From Acidobacteriota bacterium (GTDB taxonomy: Bacteria > Acidobacteriota > Terriglobia > Terriglobales > SCQP01), in contig DAIDIE010000040.1 in NCBI GenBank assembly GCA_027459505.1, forward strand, positions 62,001-126,000: a DNA stretch of 64,000 nucleotides. Direction: 5' to 3'. This document shows, piece by piece, positions 18,422 to 27,689 of the stretch. Every line of letters begins with the position of its first letter. Position 1 is the first letter of the stretch. The translations under genes were made by a program, and so were the position numbers. The notes beneath the pieces are model-generated. The model was not told the DNA's origin and searched no databases. It worked only from the letters and a program-made list of their open reading frames with translations.

Positions 18422-18868
18422 GGGAACTCCTCCCGGCCTGCTCCGCGGCCGGCACGGCTGCTGTAGAGACTTTTCAGTATGGCAAACTCTTCCACGCAGG
18501 GCTTCGACGGTTTAGATGCGCGACTGGTTGCACAGGCTTTCCACCCCAGCGGGGCACGCAACTCGTGCGGCGTTTAGACCCTGCTGCTTGGTACGTGCGC
18601 GGCGGAATACGGGTTACTGCGGGGATTGTTCACCACGAGGCAGGAAAGCTGCCGGTGCCCCAACTCGCCGCGCCGGGTCCGGGACCACGCGCCCCGTTCC
18701 TCACCGAAGTAAATTCAGCAATTACGCTGTCGTCGTCGGGGTCGGGGTCGGGTGCGATGCGTTTGAGTGAAACTGGCTGGACTAAACGGGCCAATCCCGC
18801 ATACGCCTCGACAAGCTCATCCGCACTTTGCAACCTCCCAGCACTGTTCGCTGAACACTGCCCACAGC
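18422..18868. other. Intergenic region with a toxin-gene remnant
   Basis: This 447-base gap lies between the DUF2844-DUF3443 operon and the glycosyltransferase gene. Apart from a probable PIN-domain remnant (18717-18833) I see no intact gene. A short G-rich direct repeat (GGGGTC units near 18738-18750) corresponds to the DPDPDDD codons of the remnant. Confidence 0.4.
18717..18833 (-). pseudogene. Remnant of a PIN-domain (COG1569-like) toxin gene
   Basis: One minus-strand frame reads SADELVEAYAGLARLVQPV then PDPDDDSVIA. This resembles the C-terminal half of COG1569 PIN nucleases (A-E-E-L-V-x-x-Y...RDPDDxxVLACA). The expected continuation (ALAGGADLIVTGD) is missing after VIA, and the N-terminal half with its first acidic residue is replaced by the end of the glycosyltransferase gene. 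It looks like a decayed fragment. The match is short, so it remains tentative. Confidence 0.4.
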
Positions 18869-20899
18869 TCACCGTGCGCCGGTCGTTGCGCCCGCCTTTT
18901 TTAGCTTCGTCTCCAGATCGGGCACATAACTCTTTTGGGCGGCGGGATCGAGTTTCCTGGCCGTGGCCAAGGCGGCATTCCAGGCCTGCAGCGCGGCCTG
19001 CTTTTGGCCTAATGCCGCCTGCACATCCCCCAGCGCGGTCTGCGCAAACAAGTCGCTGGGCGCAATGGCCACTGCCTGTTGCGCCAGCGGCAGCGCTTGT
19101 TGCGCCTGATGCTTGGCCAGCAAAGCGCTCACCGCCTCCGCGCGGCTGAGGGCCGCGGCATGTTTCAAGTCAAAGTCTCCGCGATAGACGAAGACGGCGT
19201 CTTCAATCGCCTCCGCCGGTTTGAGGCGCTGAAAGGCGCGGTAGGGGTTCAGCCTGCCGCTTGGCCATTCGCAGCCGCTCAGGTCGCCGGCGCTGATCAG
19301 CACCGCGCCGTGCACCTGGGGAGGAACGATTTCCGATCCTCCGAGCCACCAGGTGTCCAACGTCGGCAGCGCGTGGCAGCGAATGCCGTAGACGCCCGGA
19401 TCAACCTCCGGACGCGCAAAGTAGGCAAACCAGCAGTCCACCCCTGGGTTGCGATCCTGCCATGCCTTGACCTGATAAAGCTGCTGCGCCCAGTCCACAT
19501 TGGCGTCGCTCAGTAGGTTATGGGTGTTGGCGGGGCCTCCCCACAGTTCGTTGGCATAGGCCATGTCATGCGGATAAGCGGAGAGCGATGAAACAATGTG
19601 CGCCACGACCAGGACGGCCACGACCCAGAGCCATTTGCGGGAGCGGCGCGCCAAGGTTACGGCGCCAGCGGCGGCCAGGATGGACGCCATAACAAAGTCG
19701 GGAAGCACGTGGCGGGCGCCGATATCGATTTGCGCGGCCATGGCAATCAGGAAATAGACCGCGGCAGGCGCGATCAGGTAGAGCAGTTCGCGGCGATGGC
19801 CCAGCCAACCACGCCATGCGGCCCACACTGCTAAGGCACAGAGCGCCAGCAACCCAATCGTTTCCTTGATCAAGACCACGCTGGGGAAATACCACCAGAC
19901 ACCATGGGCATAGACGTGCCCGAAGATGAAGGTGGGATAGAACTGCGCCATACGCTTCACGTCGACCAGGCCCATCAGGTAGGACTCTGGCAGCAGGTGG
20001 AGGTGGGCGGCGAACATGACCACTGCCTGGTCAAAGTGATTCAGGGGAGCAACATACTGCGCCAGCGGCGTGCTCAAATGCAGGCCGGCGGGGCGGGCGG
20101 CGTAGCGGAACCCATAAAAGGCCCAAAGCACCACCGCGGCAATGGCAATCATGGCGCAGAAGGCGCCGCTTAATCGCAAGGCGCGGCGCAGCCGCTGCCC
20201 TTTTTCCGCCGCCGCCGCCTCCCAGGCAATCACTGGGATCAGCATTGGAACCAGCAGGATGCCGGAGTGTTTGGAAACGCCCAGCAGCCCGATCACGAGT
20301 CCGGCGAAGAAGAGTCGTTTTATTGTGGGCCGGCTGACGTAGCGGTAGAAGGCGTAAATCGACGCCAAAAAGAACAGGCTCACCAGCACATCGGTGGTGA
20401 CCAGCCCGGAGTTGGCGAGAATATCCGGGTCAAACACCACCAGCGTAAGGGCCACCAGCGCGGTGGCGCTGTCAAACCATTCCCGGGCGGCAAAAAACAC
20501 CACCAGCGACAAGGCCAACGCCACCGGCAGGACCGCCATGCGCATGCGGAACACCAGTCGCTGGCGCGCGCCATCATTGCGCGCCAGCCAATCGCGGCCG
20601 TCGAGATAGGCCTCGGCTTTGAAGTCGCGGCCCTGCAGTGGTGGCACCCAAAGCTTGGCGTGCAGCACGGGAAGCGTGGCCAGCAGCTTGATGAGCGGGG
20701 GATGCTCGGGGTTCAGCCCGTAATCCGCCGTCTTCCACATCATGTAGCCGGCGAACATGTGGTTGTCTTCATCAAAGGTCAGCGATTCGCGATGCACCAT
20801 GAAGAGAACCAGCACGCTTTGCAGCGCCAGCAGCGCCAGGATGGCGCTCCAAACCCGTTTTGTGGTTATAAGTGAAGTCCCGCTCGCTCTTCGGTTCAT
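18869..20899 (-). CDS. PMT/ArnT-type membrane glycosyltransferase with C-terminal TPR region
   Basis: A 676-residue polytopic membrane protein of the GT39/GT83 class, which moves sugars from polyprenyl-phosphate donors onto proteins or lipids outside the membrane. The first periplasmic loop has the catalytic acidic pair in TFDEDNHMFAG and the typical LNPEHPPLIKLLATLPVL. About ten hydrophobic helices follow. The C-terminal 100 residues form tetratricopeptide-like helices (ALPLAQQAVAIAPSDLFAQTALGDVQAALGQ). The acceptor is unknown. Start ATG 20899. Confidence 0.8.
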   Translation of the reverse strand: MNRRASGTSLITTKRVWSAILALLALQSVLVLFMVHRESLTFDEDNHMFAGYMMWKTADYGLNPEHPPLIKLLATLPVLHAKLWVPPLQGRDFKAEAYLDGRDWLARNDGARQRLVFRMRMAVLPVALALSLVVFFAAREWFDSATALVALTLVVFDPDILANSGLVTTDVLVSLFFLASIYAFYRYVSRPTIKRLFFAGLVIGLLGVSKHSGILLVPMLIPVIAWEAAAAEKGQRLRRALRLSGAFCAMIAIAAVVLWAFYGFRYAARPAGLHLSTPLAQYVAPLNHFDQAVVMFAAHLHLLPESYLMGLVDVKRMAQFYPTFIFGHVYAHGVWWYFPSVVLIKETIGLLALCALAVWAAWRGWLGHRRELLYLIAPAAVYFLIAMAAQIDIGARHVLPDFVMASILAAAGAVTLARRSRKWLWVVAVLVVAHIVSSLSAYPHDMAYANELWGGPANTHNLLSDANVDWAQQLYQVKAWQDRNPGVDCWFAYFARPEVDPGVYGIRCHALPTLDTWWLGGSEIVPPQVHGAVLISAGDLSGCEWPSGRLNPYRAFQRLKPAEAIEDAVFVYRGDFDLKHAAALSRAEAVSALLAKHQAQQALPLAQQAVAIAPSDLFAQTALGDVQAALGQKQAALQAWNAALATARKLDPAAQKSYVPDLETKLKKAGATTGAR

Positions 20900-20957
20900 A
20901 GGAGAGTAATCGGCGCGCTCTCAACGCTACCGGAGCCGACCGTTTCCGCGGTTCGTC

Positions 20958-21983
20958 TCAACGTGTTCCCTGACGGATCTGTGGCTGCAGGTCGGCTTCG
21001 ATCTGCCGCGATTCTCCCGGCCGCAGCGTAAAGAAGTCCGGGGCCGCGCTTCCCAGCGCGGCTTTTGCAGTCCGCAAATCGACGAGCGCGTCCTCTGGTC
21101 CATCGTCGGCGAGGCGGAAGGTTCCGAAGTGCACGCCCAGGGCCGCCGCGGCTTGCACGTCGGACTGCAGCGCCAGCGCCTCCGGAGGCGACAGATGAAC
21201 TGGCGCCATGAACCAGCGCGGCAAATAGGCGCCAATGGGAATGATGGCCAAATCGAACGGACCCAGGCGGTGGCCGATCTCGTGCCCGAACTGTCCGTAG
21301 CCGGTGTCTCCAGCGAAATAGATGGCGTGTTCGAAAGGCGGGTTGAAGTGCAGCGCATACCCACACCAGCGGGTGCGGTTGCGTCTCCAGGGTTTGCGGC
21401 CGGAAAAATGCTGTGCCGGGGTCGCGGTCACGCGCACCAGACAGCGATTACAGCCGGGCACTTCGGCCCCTTGGGCGGCCAGTTCAAAGGCCGCGCGCTC
21501 CGGTACTTCGAGCTCCTCCCACCAGTCCAGCTCGCGCGGTTGGGGCAGGCCTTCGCGGCGAAACAGTTCCGCCAGCCCACGCGGAACACAAAAGACCGGC
21601 TGATGCCGCTCGGCCAGCCGTCGCAGCGTGGGAATGTCGCAATGGTCGTAATGATCGTGGCTGAGCAGCACCAGGTCAATGGCGGGCAGGTCTTCAAAGG
21701 CGACGCCGGGCGCGTGATGCCGCCGCGGCCCGATCCAGCTCAGCGGGCTGACGCGGTAGGACCAGACCGGGTCAGTGAGAATATTCCAGTCGCCGCATTG
21801 CAGGAGGACGGTGGAGTGGTTAATGAACGTGACGCGCAGCTCCGTGCTGCGCGGCTCGGGCTTGGGTTGTTGGGGGAAGTCGATCCAGTTTGGCCAAGGG
21901 GCGGCATGGCGCGTGAAGACCCAGCGCAGAAACGGGCCTAACCCGTGTTGTGCAGCGGATTCTTTGGCGATGAAGTGATCCAT
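20958..21983 (-). CDS. MBL-fold metallo-hydrolase, NAPE-PLD/UlaG-like
   Basis: A 341-residue metallo-beta-lactamase fold protein. Metal ligands are visible in LSHDHYDH (near residues 110-115), TPAQHFSGR, FAGDTGYG and MAPVHLSPPEAL. The layout (INHSTVLLQ, LTDPVWS) matches bacterial homologues of N-acylphosphatidylethanolamine phospholipase D and UlaG-like lactonases. The true substrate cannot be read from sequence. No signal peptide, so probably cytoplasmic. It lies 58 bases downstream of the start of the divergently ordered glycosyltransferase gene; a shared operon is not certain. Confidence 0.82.
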   Translation of the reverse strand: MDHFIAKESAAQHGLGPFLRWVFTRHAAPWPNWIDFPQQPKPEPRSTELRVTFINHSTVLLQCGDWNILTDPVWSYRVSPLSWIGPRRHHAPGVAFEDLPAIDLVLLSHDHYDHCDIPTLRRLAERHQPVFCVPRGLAELFRREGLPQPRELDWWEELEVPERAAFELAAQGAEVPGCNRCLVRVTATPAQHFSGRKPWRRNRTRWCGYALHFNPPFEHAIYFAGDTGYGQFGHEIGHRLGPFDLAIIPIGAYLPRWFMAPVHLSPPEALALQSDVQAAAALGVHFGTFRLADDGPEDALVDLRTAKAALGSAAPDFFTLRPGESRQIEADLQPQIRQGTR

Positions 21984-22055
21984 GGCCCTCGCGTTGTGGC
22001 CGCCGCCGGGCGTGCCTTGATCAGGCCGCCCGGTCGCCCATTGGAAGATGCGATC

Positions 22056-22835
22056 TCACGTACGGCTGCTGGCGGCCAACTGCGCCAGCAGCGTTTGCGT
22101 GGACTTGCGCAGCGCTTCCACCTTGCTCTTCCAGGCGGCAAACTGCGCCGCCTCGCCTTCGCGGAGTTCGCGCGCCACCTGCACCGCCTCCTGCAGCGGC
22201 GACGGATCTTCGCTGCATCCCACGACTTGTTTCGCCGCCTGCAGCTTTTCTCCCTCACACTTTAGTTCAAGTGTTTCCAGTCCCGACAGATCCAGATAGA
22301 TTTGTTGCGCGATGCGCGCGCCCTCCAGGTAAGGGCCCTTCTGCCCCTCATAATGAGGCGGCAGTCCACAGGTGCGTTGCAGCGAGTCGCTCATTTCCTG
22401 CACCCAGTCGCGCAACTCGCGCCCGAGCTGAGTAGTGTTGAGTCCGAGATCCTCGAGCTGGCTCATCAACTGCGGGATGCGGGTGGTAAGCTGCCGGGTG
22501 GTGGCGTTGGCCGGAATCTCCAGCAGGGGCGTGTTGCGCCGCAGCAGCAAGGTGACCGGACGGCGTCCGCCAGGCAGGCCCTGCGAGGAACCGGATTCGC
22601 TGCCCCACAGCACTTCAATCCATGGCTTTTTGAGCTGCAGCAAGGGCAGGAAGTTTTGTTGTACCTGCCGCACCAGATCCACCAGCAGTGCGCGTTCCCG
22701 TGCCGCTTCCTCCTGGCGCGCCTTTTTTTGCCCCACGGTGTAGGCGGCCACGGCGATCACTCCCGCAAGCACGATGGCGGCCGCAAGCAGCAGCGGCAGG
22801 GAGGCCAGCAACACTATGGAAGCGCACAGAAGCAT
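22056..22835 (-). CDS. Membrane-anchored protein with coiled-coil regions, unknown function
   Basis: A 259-residue protein with a long N-terminal hydrophobic segment (residues 1-33) and then a charged helix (GQKKARQEEAARERALLVDL). Helical stretches at about 95-140 and 185-250 look like coiled coil. A CGLPPHYEG motif lies in the middle. I do not recognise a family. It is most likely an inner-membrane protein with a cytoplasmic or periplasmic helical domain. Confidence 0.55.
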   Translation of the reverse strand: MLLCASIVLLASLPLLLAAAIVLAGVIAVAAYTVGQKKARQEEAARERALLVDLVRQVQQNFLPLLQLKKPWIEVLWGSESGSSQGLPGGRRPVTLLLRRNTPLLEIPANATTRQLTTRIPQLMSQLEDLGLNTTQLGRELRDWVQEMSDSLQRTCGLPPHYEGQKGPYLEGARIAQQIYLDLSGLETLELKCEGEKLQAAKQVVGCSEDPSPLQEAVQVARELREGEAAQFAAWKSKVEALRKSTQTLLAQLAASSRT

Positions 22836-22997
22836 GCGCTCCTATTCTAGACAGGAGCGGTAGGGTGTTGGCCAGTGGATCGGCAGGGAATCAATTTCAA
22901 CAACATGCGGCGGAAGCGCATGGTGCAAAGCCGCATGGGGGCGTTGATTCCACCCTGGCTTGTACGGACGGGCTCCGGCCGCTGTTTCAAGGCGGCG

Positions 22998-23555
22998 CTA
23001 CATGACCAGGCGCTTCACTTCCTGATAAATGGGCCCGCGGAAGCTCTCCAATTCGCTCTTGACCAGGTTCAAACCGTACATGCAGCGTTCAAATTCCTTT
23101 GCCAGCCGGGCGAACAGCTCTGGATAGCAGTCGTTGTCACCACGCCGCTGCTGCTGCACGTCACTGACGAACTGATAGGACTCCTTGCCGGTCTGCACGT
23201 AGGTGAAGAGGTTTTCACCCCGAAGGCGCCGGGCGCGGATTCCGTCATTGAGGCTTTCGGGAAACATTCCGGTGAAGAACAAGGCGAAGTCGGCGACATG
23301 ACGCCGGATCTCGCAGGCGCGATCCAGTTCGCCGCCACTCAACGGTCCGGCCTCAAACAACATTTCTCCTACCGTCCCAAGCGGCTCGCCGGTGGTGCTG
23401 TGGACGCGGTAAAGCTGCGAGGTGCGCTTGAAGTCATCCAGCAGTGCGCTGACGTAGCCGGTAATCGCCTCGTCGCGCAGCCCCAGGGCGGAATAATTCT
23501 TTTCCACCAATTCGTGGAAGAGGTCGCGCAGACTTTCGAAAGAGAGTTGCCCCAT
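22998..23555 (-). CDS. Conserved helical protein of unknown function
   Basis: With the start at ATG 23555 the product has 185 residues: MGQLSFESLRDLFHELVEKNYS... and is predicted almost entirely helical. A GGAG sequence 11 bases upstream supports this start; longer frames add a low-complexity Arg-rich region. There is no signal peptide or membrane segment. I do not recognise the family; the R-R-H-V-A-D-F-A-L-F-F-T-G-M-F-P-E segment looks like a conserved core. Confidence 0.6.
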   Translation of the reverse strand: MGQLSFESLRDLFHELVEKNYSALGLRDEAITGYVSALLDDFKRTSQLYRVHSTTGEPLGTVGEMLFEAGPLSGGELDRACEIRRHVADFALFFTGMFPESLNDGIRARRLRGENLFTYVQTGKESYQFVSDVQQQRRGDNDCYPELFARLAKEFERCMYGLNLVKSELESFRGPIYQEVKRLVM

Positions 23556-23812
23556 ATCCGCAGCATCTCCAATAGTTATTGCGCCGCCGCGCAACCGCCT
23601 GGCCCGCTGCGCCGCAACGCGCTTCTGGGCGGGAGCATCGCGCAAAACAAAAGGTCTGTCCAGTTCAAACTTTCTGATTGTTTGGATTCGGAAGCGCGCG
23701 GGAAAGTTTCTCTCGACGGGTTGGCACTCGCGCACTGCGAGTGCTAAACATTGGCGAGGTTTGATAGGGGCGGCAGGGCAACGCTTTTGGTGCGCTTGAT
23801 CCCGTTTCGCCA

Positions 23813-23837
23813 GGGCGGCGCCTGACGGACGCCGCCC
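23813..23837 (-). terminator. Hairpin terminator after the GH74 gene
   Basis: GGGCGGCG (23813-23820) and CGCCGCCC (23830-23837) form an 8-bp GC stem with a 9-base loop, 10 bases past the stop of the minus-strand GH74 gene. There is no strong T tract. Confidence 0.6.
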
Positions 23838-23847
23838 CGGTTGCGCT

Positions 23848-26379
23848 TCAGTGGGCCGAGTCTCCGTAGAGAATGCCGCGGCCGTTGGTGCCTATGTAGA
23901 TGCGTCCGAAGACGCGCGGATCGCCAATGACCAGCGAACCGTTGCCGAAGCCGTGTTGCGCGTCATTGATCTGGGTCCATGTTGCCCCGCCGTCGAGCGA
24001 GCGGAAGTAGCCGGTTACGTTGTTCACCGTTCCCATGAGATAAAGAGCGGGGTAGGTCTCTCCGCTGGCGGGGGCGCCGAAGCCGGTGGAGCCGGCGGAC
24101 TGGACGTTGGGGAGGACGGTGAAGCTGTTGCCTCCATCTGTGGAGTGAAACAATCCGCTACCGGAGCTCAGCCAGAGGTCGCCCTCTAATGCCGGCGTGG
24201 AGATAAGCGTTCCGTTGGCCGGGGGCGCGGCGTTGGTGAGCGCGAAGCTCGCGCCGCCATCGGTGCTGGTATAGAGCCCTGTGCTGGTCAAAATGTAGAA
24301 CGTTTTGGGATTAACCCGGTCGGCAATGACATTGAGCGATGAAGAGCCGGGGGATGGCGCGCCATTGGAGCGAATCCACGTGCTGCCATTATCGGCGGTG
24401 TAGGCAACAGCGGCATCCACTGGCGCCCAGACGAAGCGCGTCCCATCGGCGGAAACGGCAATCGATCCGGCGCCTTTACTCGTTCCCGCGGGTTGGCTGG
24501 CGAAGGGTGTCCAGCTTGTGCCTCCGTTTGTCGAGTAGCCGCCAGTTTGAGACGTGTTGCCGGCATAGCCGGTTCGCGCCATGACCGCGGGCGCCTGCTG
24601 AGCAAAGTCGAGCCCTGTGGTGGTGGTGAAGACCGGGTTGCTCATCATGCCCGTCGCCGGTGATGCCGTCAAGCTGGTGTGCACAAAACCGCCGATGTCT
24701 CCCACGCCGCTCACCAGGTTCGCTCCGGAAGGAGGGCTGATCAGGCGCAAGACCGCGGTCTCTTCAATGCCGTTGGCGCCGACTGCCCAGTGCACCGTGG
24801 TTCCGGAGTCGGCATTGCTGAGGTCGGAGGTGGACCAGATAGTGGCCCCGGTACCGTAGAGGGCGTGGCCGGAGTTAAACGGGTCGATAGCCATTGCGCC
24901 AATCCACCAGCCCGGGTAATTGTTCGTACCCCCGCCAAGCTGCAGTTGGTTGATGTAGGGGGAGAGCGAGCCGTCGTAGACCGAGTTGGCGCCCACTTCC
25001 GGCTGCTCCCAGGTCGCGCCTCCGTCGGTGCTTCTCCAGATGTCGTCGTGTAACCACCAGAGGTCCATGCTGCTGGCCATGATCGTTCCCGGCCGCTCGG
25101 GGTCGACGGCTACAATTCCGAATCCGGCGTTGCCATTACTGCTGTAGGTGGGAGCGGGTGGGGTGATGTTAGTCCAAGCGCCTGCTCCAGCGGGAGCGCT
25201 GTTGGCGGGTGGCGTGTACTTGTAAATCGCGCCACTACTCATGCCGTTGGGCCCGACGTCGTCGCCGTAAGAGAGATAGAGGCTGCCGTCAGGCCCGAAT
25301 ACGCCATGGTTCGGATACAAGCCCGTGGGTTGGTTGGGAACCGCGCTCCAGGTGGTTCCGCCGTCGGTGCTGCGGTAGAGTCCGTAAACCGGAGTGGCTT
25401 CCGTTCCGGTATCACTGACACCGGCGTAGATGACCGGCGTCGGGGTTCCCACGCTGCCACTGCTTTGCACAAAGTCAATAAAGATGACGCCCACCCCATC
25501 ATTTTTCAAGCCGGTTGTGGGACCGGTGACGGGAAAACCGCTGACCTGATTCCAGGTGAGGCCGTGATCGCCGCTCTTCCATAAGCCGTTCTGCCGCGAC
25601 CCAAAGTAAACGATGCTGCCATCGTTGGGATCGACAGCGAGGCGCTCGCCCGCTTCCCGTCCATTGTCGTTGGAGCCCATTTTGAACGGCATGGGAACGG
25701 TGGTGAAGGTATTGCCCTGATCATCGGAGACGAGAATGGCGCCGTTGCCCGCCCAGGACTCGGTGTAGGTTCCCACGGCCAGATAAAGCCGGTTGGGGTC
25801 GGAGGGATCAATGCCAATGCTCTCAATGCCAATGTTGTTGGAGCTGGGCATGGGAATCCAGTCGGTGAGGGGAATCCAGCGTCCGTTGACGGTGTCCCAG
25901 CGGTAGGCGCCTCCAATATCGGTACGCGCGTACATCAGCCCCGGCTGCGCGGGGTGCGCAACGATGCCGGTAATGAAGCCGCCGGCGATAATCTGAACGT
26001 TTTTCCAGGTGTAAGCGGGTGTGCCGGGAGAGCCCGCCACCGCATAGAAGCCCGTGCTGACCTTGCTGGCCGGCCCGCCGCTCAGCTCCGCAATCGCGCG
26101 CAAGGGCGTGGTGGCGCTGACGCTGATCGCGCCGCTATAGGGCGTCGAGGCGGTAGTCGGGGCGCTGCCGTCGGTGGTGTAGTAAACCGCCGCGCCCGAG
26201 GTCGTGCTCGCTATGGTTACCGTTTGTGGGTTGCTGTAAATACCCGGCGCTGGACTGAAGGTGGGCGCCGCCGCCTGCGCCGGCGGCGTATTGGAGGGAG
26301 AGCTGGTGGCGCCCGCGCCTCCGCCGCATCCCGACATAGCACTGGTGAACAATAACGAGCAAAGCAAAATGGTTTTCAT
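23848..26379 (-). CDS. GH74-type glycoside hydrolase lipoprotein (xyloglucanase-like)
   Basis: An 843-residue secreted lipoprotein. The signal peptide ends at a lipobox-like SAMSGC. A chitobiase C-terminal-like domain (about 45-100: VYYTTDGSAPTTASTPY) precedes a double seven-bladed propeller. Nine Asp-box/BNR motifs of the type S-[TD]-D-x-G-x-[ST]-[WF] are visible. YARTDIGGAYRWD, ESIGIDPSDPNRLYLAVGTY and the terminal RIYIGTNGRGILYGD are GH74 hallmarks. GH74 enzymes cut xyloglucan, a plant cell-wall hemicellulose, which fits a soil organism. ATG 26379 is chosen because it gives a compact signal peptide with GGAAA upstream. Confidence 0.85.
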   Translation of the reverse strand: MKTILLCSLLFTSAMSGCGGGAGATSSPSNTPPAQAAAPTFSPAPGIYSNPQTVTIASTTSGAAVYYTTDGSAPTTASTPYSGAISVSATTPLRAIAELSGGPASKVSTGFYAVAGSPGTPAYTWKNVQIIAGGFITGIVAHPAQPGLMYARTDIGGAYRWDTVNGRWIPLTDWIPMPSSNNIGIESIGIDPSDPNRLYLAVGTYTESWAGNGAILVSDDQGNTFTTVPMPFKMGSNDNGREAGERLAVDPNDGSIVYFGSRQNGLWKSGDHGLTWNQVSGFPVTGPTTGLKNDGVGVIFIDFVQSSGSVGTPTPVIYAGVSDTGTEATPVYGLYRSTDGGTTWSAVPNQPTGLYPNHGVFGPDGSLYLSYGDDVGPNGMSSGAIYKYTPPANSAPAGAGAWTNITPPAPTYSSNGNAGFGIVAVDPERPGTIMASSMDLWWLHDDIWRSTDGGATWEQPEVGANSVYDGSLSPYINQLQLGGGTNNYPGWWIGAMAIDPFNSGHALYGTGATIWSTSDLSNADSGTTVHWAVGANGIEETAVLRLISPPSGANLVSGVGDIGGFVHTSLTASPATGMMSNPVFTTTTGLDFAQQAPAVMARTGYAGNTSQTGGYSTNGGTSWTPFASQPAGTSKGAGSIAVSADGTRFVWAPVDAAVAYTADNGSTWIRSNGAPSPGSSSLNVIADRVNPKTFYILTSTGLYTSTDGGASFALTNAAPPANGTLISTPALEGDLWLSSGSGLFHSTDGGNSFTVLPNVQSAGSTGFGAPASGETYPALYLMGTVNNVTGYFRSLDGGATWTQINDAQHGFGNGSLVIGDPRVFGRIYIGTNGRGILYGDSAH

Positions 26380-26561
26380 TGCGTTTCCGGTCACTCGCCT
26401 CAAAACGTTGGTCCTGTAAGGCTAGCGCGGATGCGTTGAATTGCCACGCTTGCGCAATACCCGGTTCAAGGCTGCCGCGAAGGAACGCGTTGCACAGCTT
26501 GTAAAAGGAAGAACGAAAAGCTCTCCGCGCCCCGCTTTGGCCTACACTACCTCAGAAAGTC

Positions 26562-27689
26562 ATGACGACCCTTCGACGGCATTGGCGTTGGCTGCTGGAC
26601 CACACCTTCCTTATCGGCTGGCGCGAGCGGCCCATGCCGTTCACCGAACTGTTGCTGTCATTGTTGGCCAGCCTGGGCCTTTCCGCGGTCGCGGGCTTCT
26701 TTATCGGCGTTGCGGCACTGCCAGCGGCCCGCATCTGGCGTTTGGGGTGGGACCTCGCACCGGTGATCATTGGCCGTGCTGTCGCACTGGCGGCTCTTTA
26801 TGGCGCGTTGTTCTTTTTGACGGGAGGGTTGACGGGCGTTTATATCGTGCCCCACACACGCGCGCTGGCGCCGGGACCGCGGCGGCTGGTCTGGCTGGTG
26901 CTGTTTTTCTGCGCGGGCGCCTTCACCATGGCCGTTGGCCTGCCGGCCTACACCCGGATTACCCATCTGCCGATTCAGCCTGGACTCGGTCCAGCGGTCG
27001 TGGTGGCGGACGGCATCATTGTGGCGGTGCTGGCCATGGTCATCCTCCGTTTTCAGGAGATGGAGGCGGAAATGCGCCTCGGCTACCAAAGACTTCTGGA
27101 ACGCGAGCAGCGCGAAGCGCATTTGCGGGAACTGGCGGCGCGCTCCGAACTTTTCGCCCTGCAAGCTCAGATCAGCCCGCACTTTTTCTTTAATACTCTC
27201 AACACCATCTCCGCGCTGATTGAGGAAGACCCCACCGTTGCCAACGACGCCCTGCAGGAACTGGCGGCCCTGTTCCGTTATTCGCTTGGCGTGTCGCGGC
27301 GCGGCCAGGTTTCGCTGCGCGAGGAGTGGGGGGCTTTACGTCAATATCTGCGCCTCCAGCAGCGGCGCATGGGAGAGCGCCTGAGCGTGCGCGAGGAGGT
27401 GGATGAGCTTGCATTGGCCGCAACGATTCCCGGGCTGCTGCTCCAACCCCTGGTGGAAAATGCGGTGGAACACGGGATTGCCCCAAGTCGCCACGGTGGC
27501 TGCCTATGGCTCATTGCACGGTTACAGAATGGAAGCCTTTATCTGGAGGTACGTGACGAGTGGGCCGGCGCGGCTCGCGCGGATCATGATCCCGGCCAGG
27601 GCTCGCCAAGCGCCGGCAACGGCGTCGCACTGTGGATGGTCAGGGTCGATTGTTGCCGGGCGAGGACCACACCAACTCAAGCTCTTTAA
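26562..27689 (+). CDS. LytS/YehU-type sensor histidine kinase, 3' end lost
   Basis: A 375-residue membrane kinase. N-terminal helices span about 20-170, followed by a linker coiled coil and the His_kinase domain with QAQISPHFFFNTLNTISALI (phospho-acceptor His). The ATPase domain has LLQPLVENAVEHGIAP (N box), a degenerate VRDEWAG (D box) and GNGVALWMVR (G2 region). Homology stops at about base 27647: the last 14 residues (VDCCRARTTPTQAL) are unrelated, and the closing strand of the ATPase domain is missing. The expected partner LytTR response regulator is also missing. The last 50 bases overlap the convergent reverse-transcriptase gene, which suggests the insertion removed the end of this operon. 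Probably non-functional. Confidence 0.75.
   Translation: MTTLRRHWRWLLDHTFLIGWRERPMPFTELLLSLLASLGLSAVAGFFIGVAALPAARIWRLGWDLAPVIIGRAVALAALYGALFFLTGGLTGVYIVPHTRALAPGPRRLVWLVLFFCAGAFTMAVGLPAYTRITHLPIQPGLGPAVVVADGIIVAVLAMVILRFQEMEAEMRLGYQRLLEREQREAHLRELAARSELFALQAQISPHFFFNTLNTISALIEEDPTVANDALQELAALFRYSLGVSRRGQVSLREEWGALRQYLRLQQRRMGERLSVREEVDELALAATIPGLLLQPLVENAVEHGIAPSRHGGCLWLIARLQNGSLYLEVRDEWAGAARADHDPGQGSPSAGNGVALWMVRVDCCRARTTPTQAL

Noticed and set aside
18738-18752. GGGGTC tandem units as a functional repeat
   Set aside because: Only two to three units; they encode the DPDPDD residues of the PIN remnant and look like simple slippage.
27636-27689. Frameshift as the cause of the kinase C-terminal divergence
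   Set aside because: No other frame downstream continues the kinase ATPase domain; insertion of foreign DNA explains the break better.
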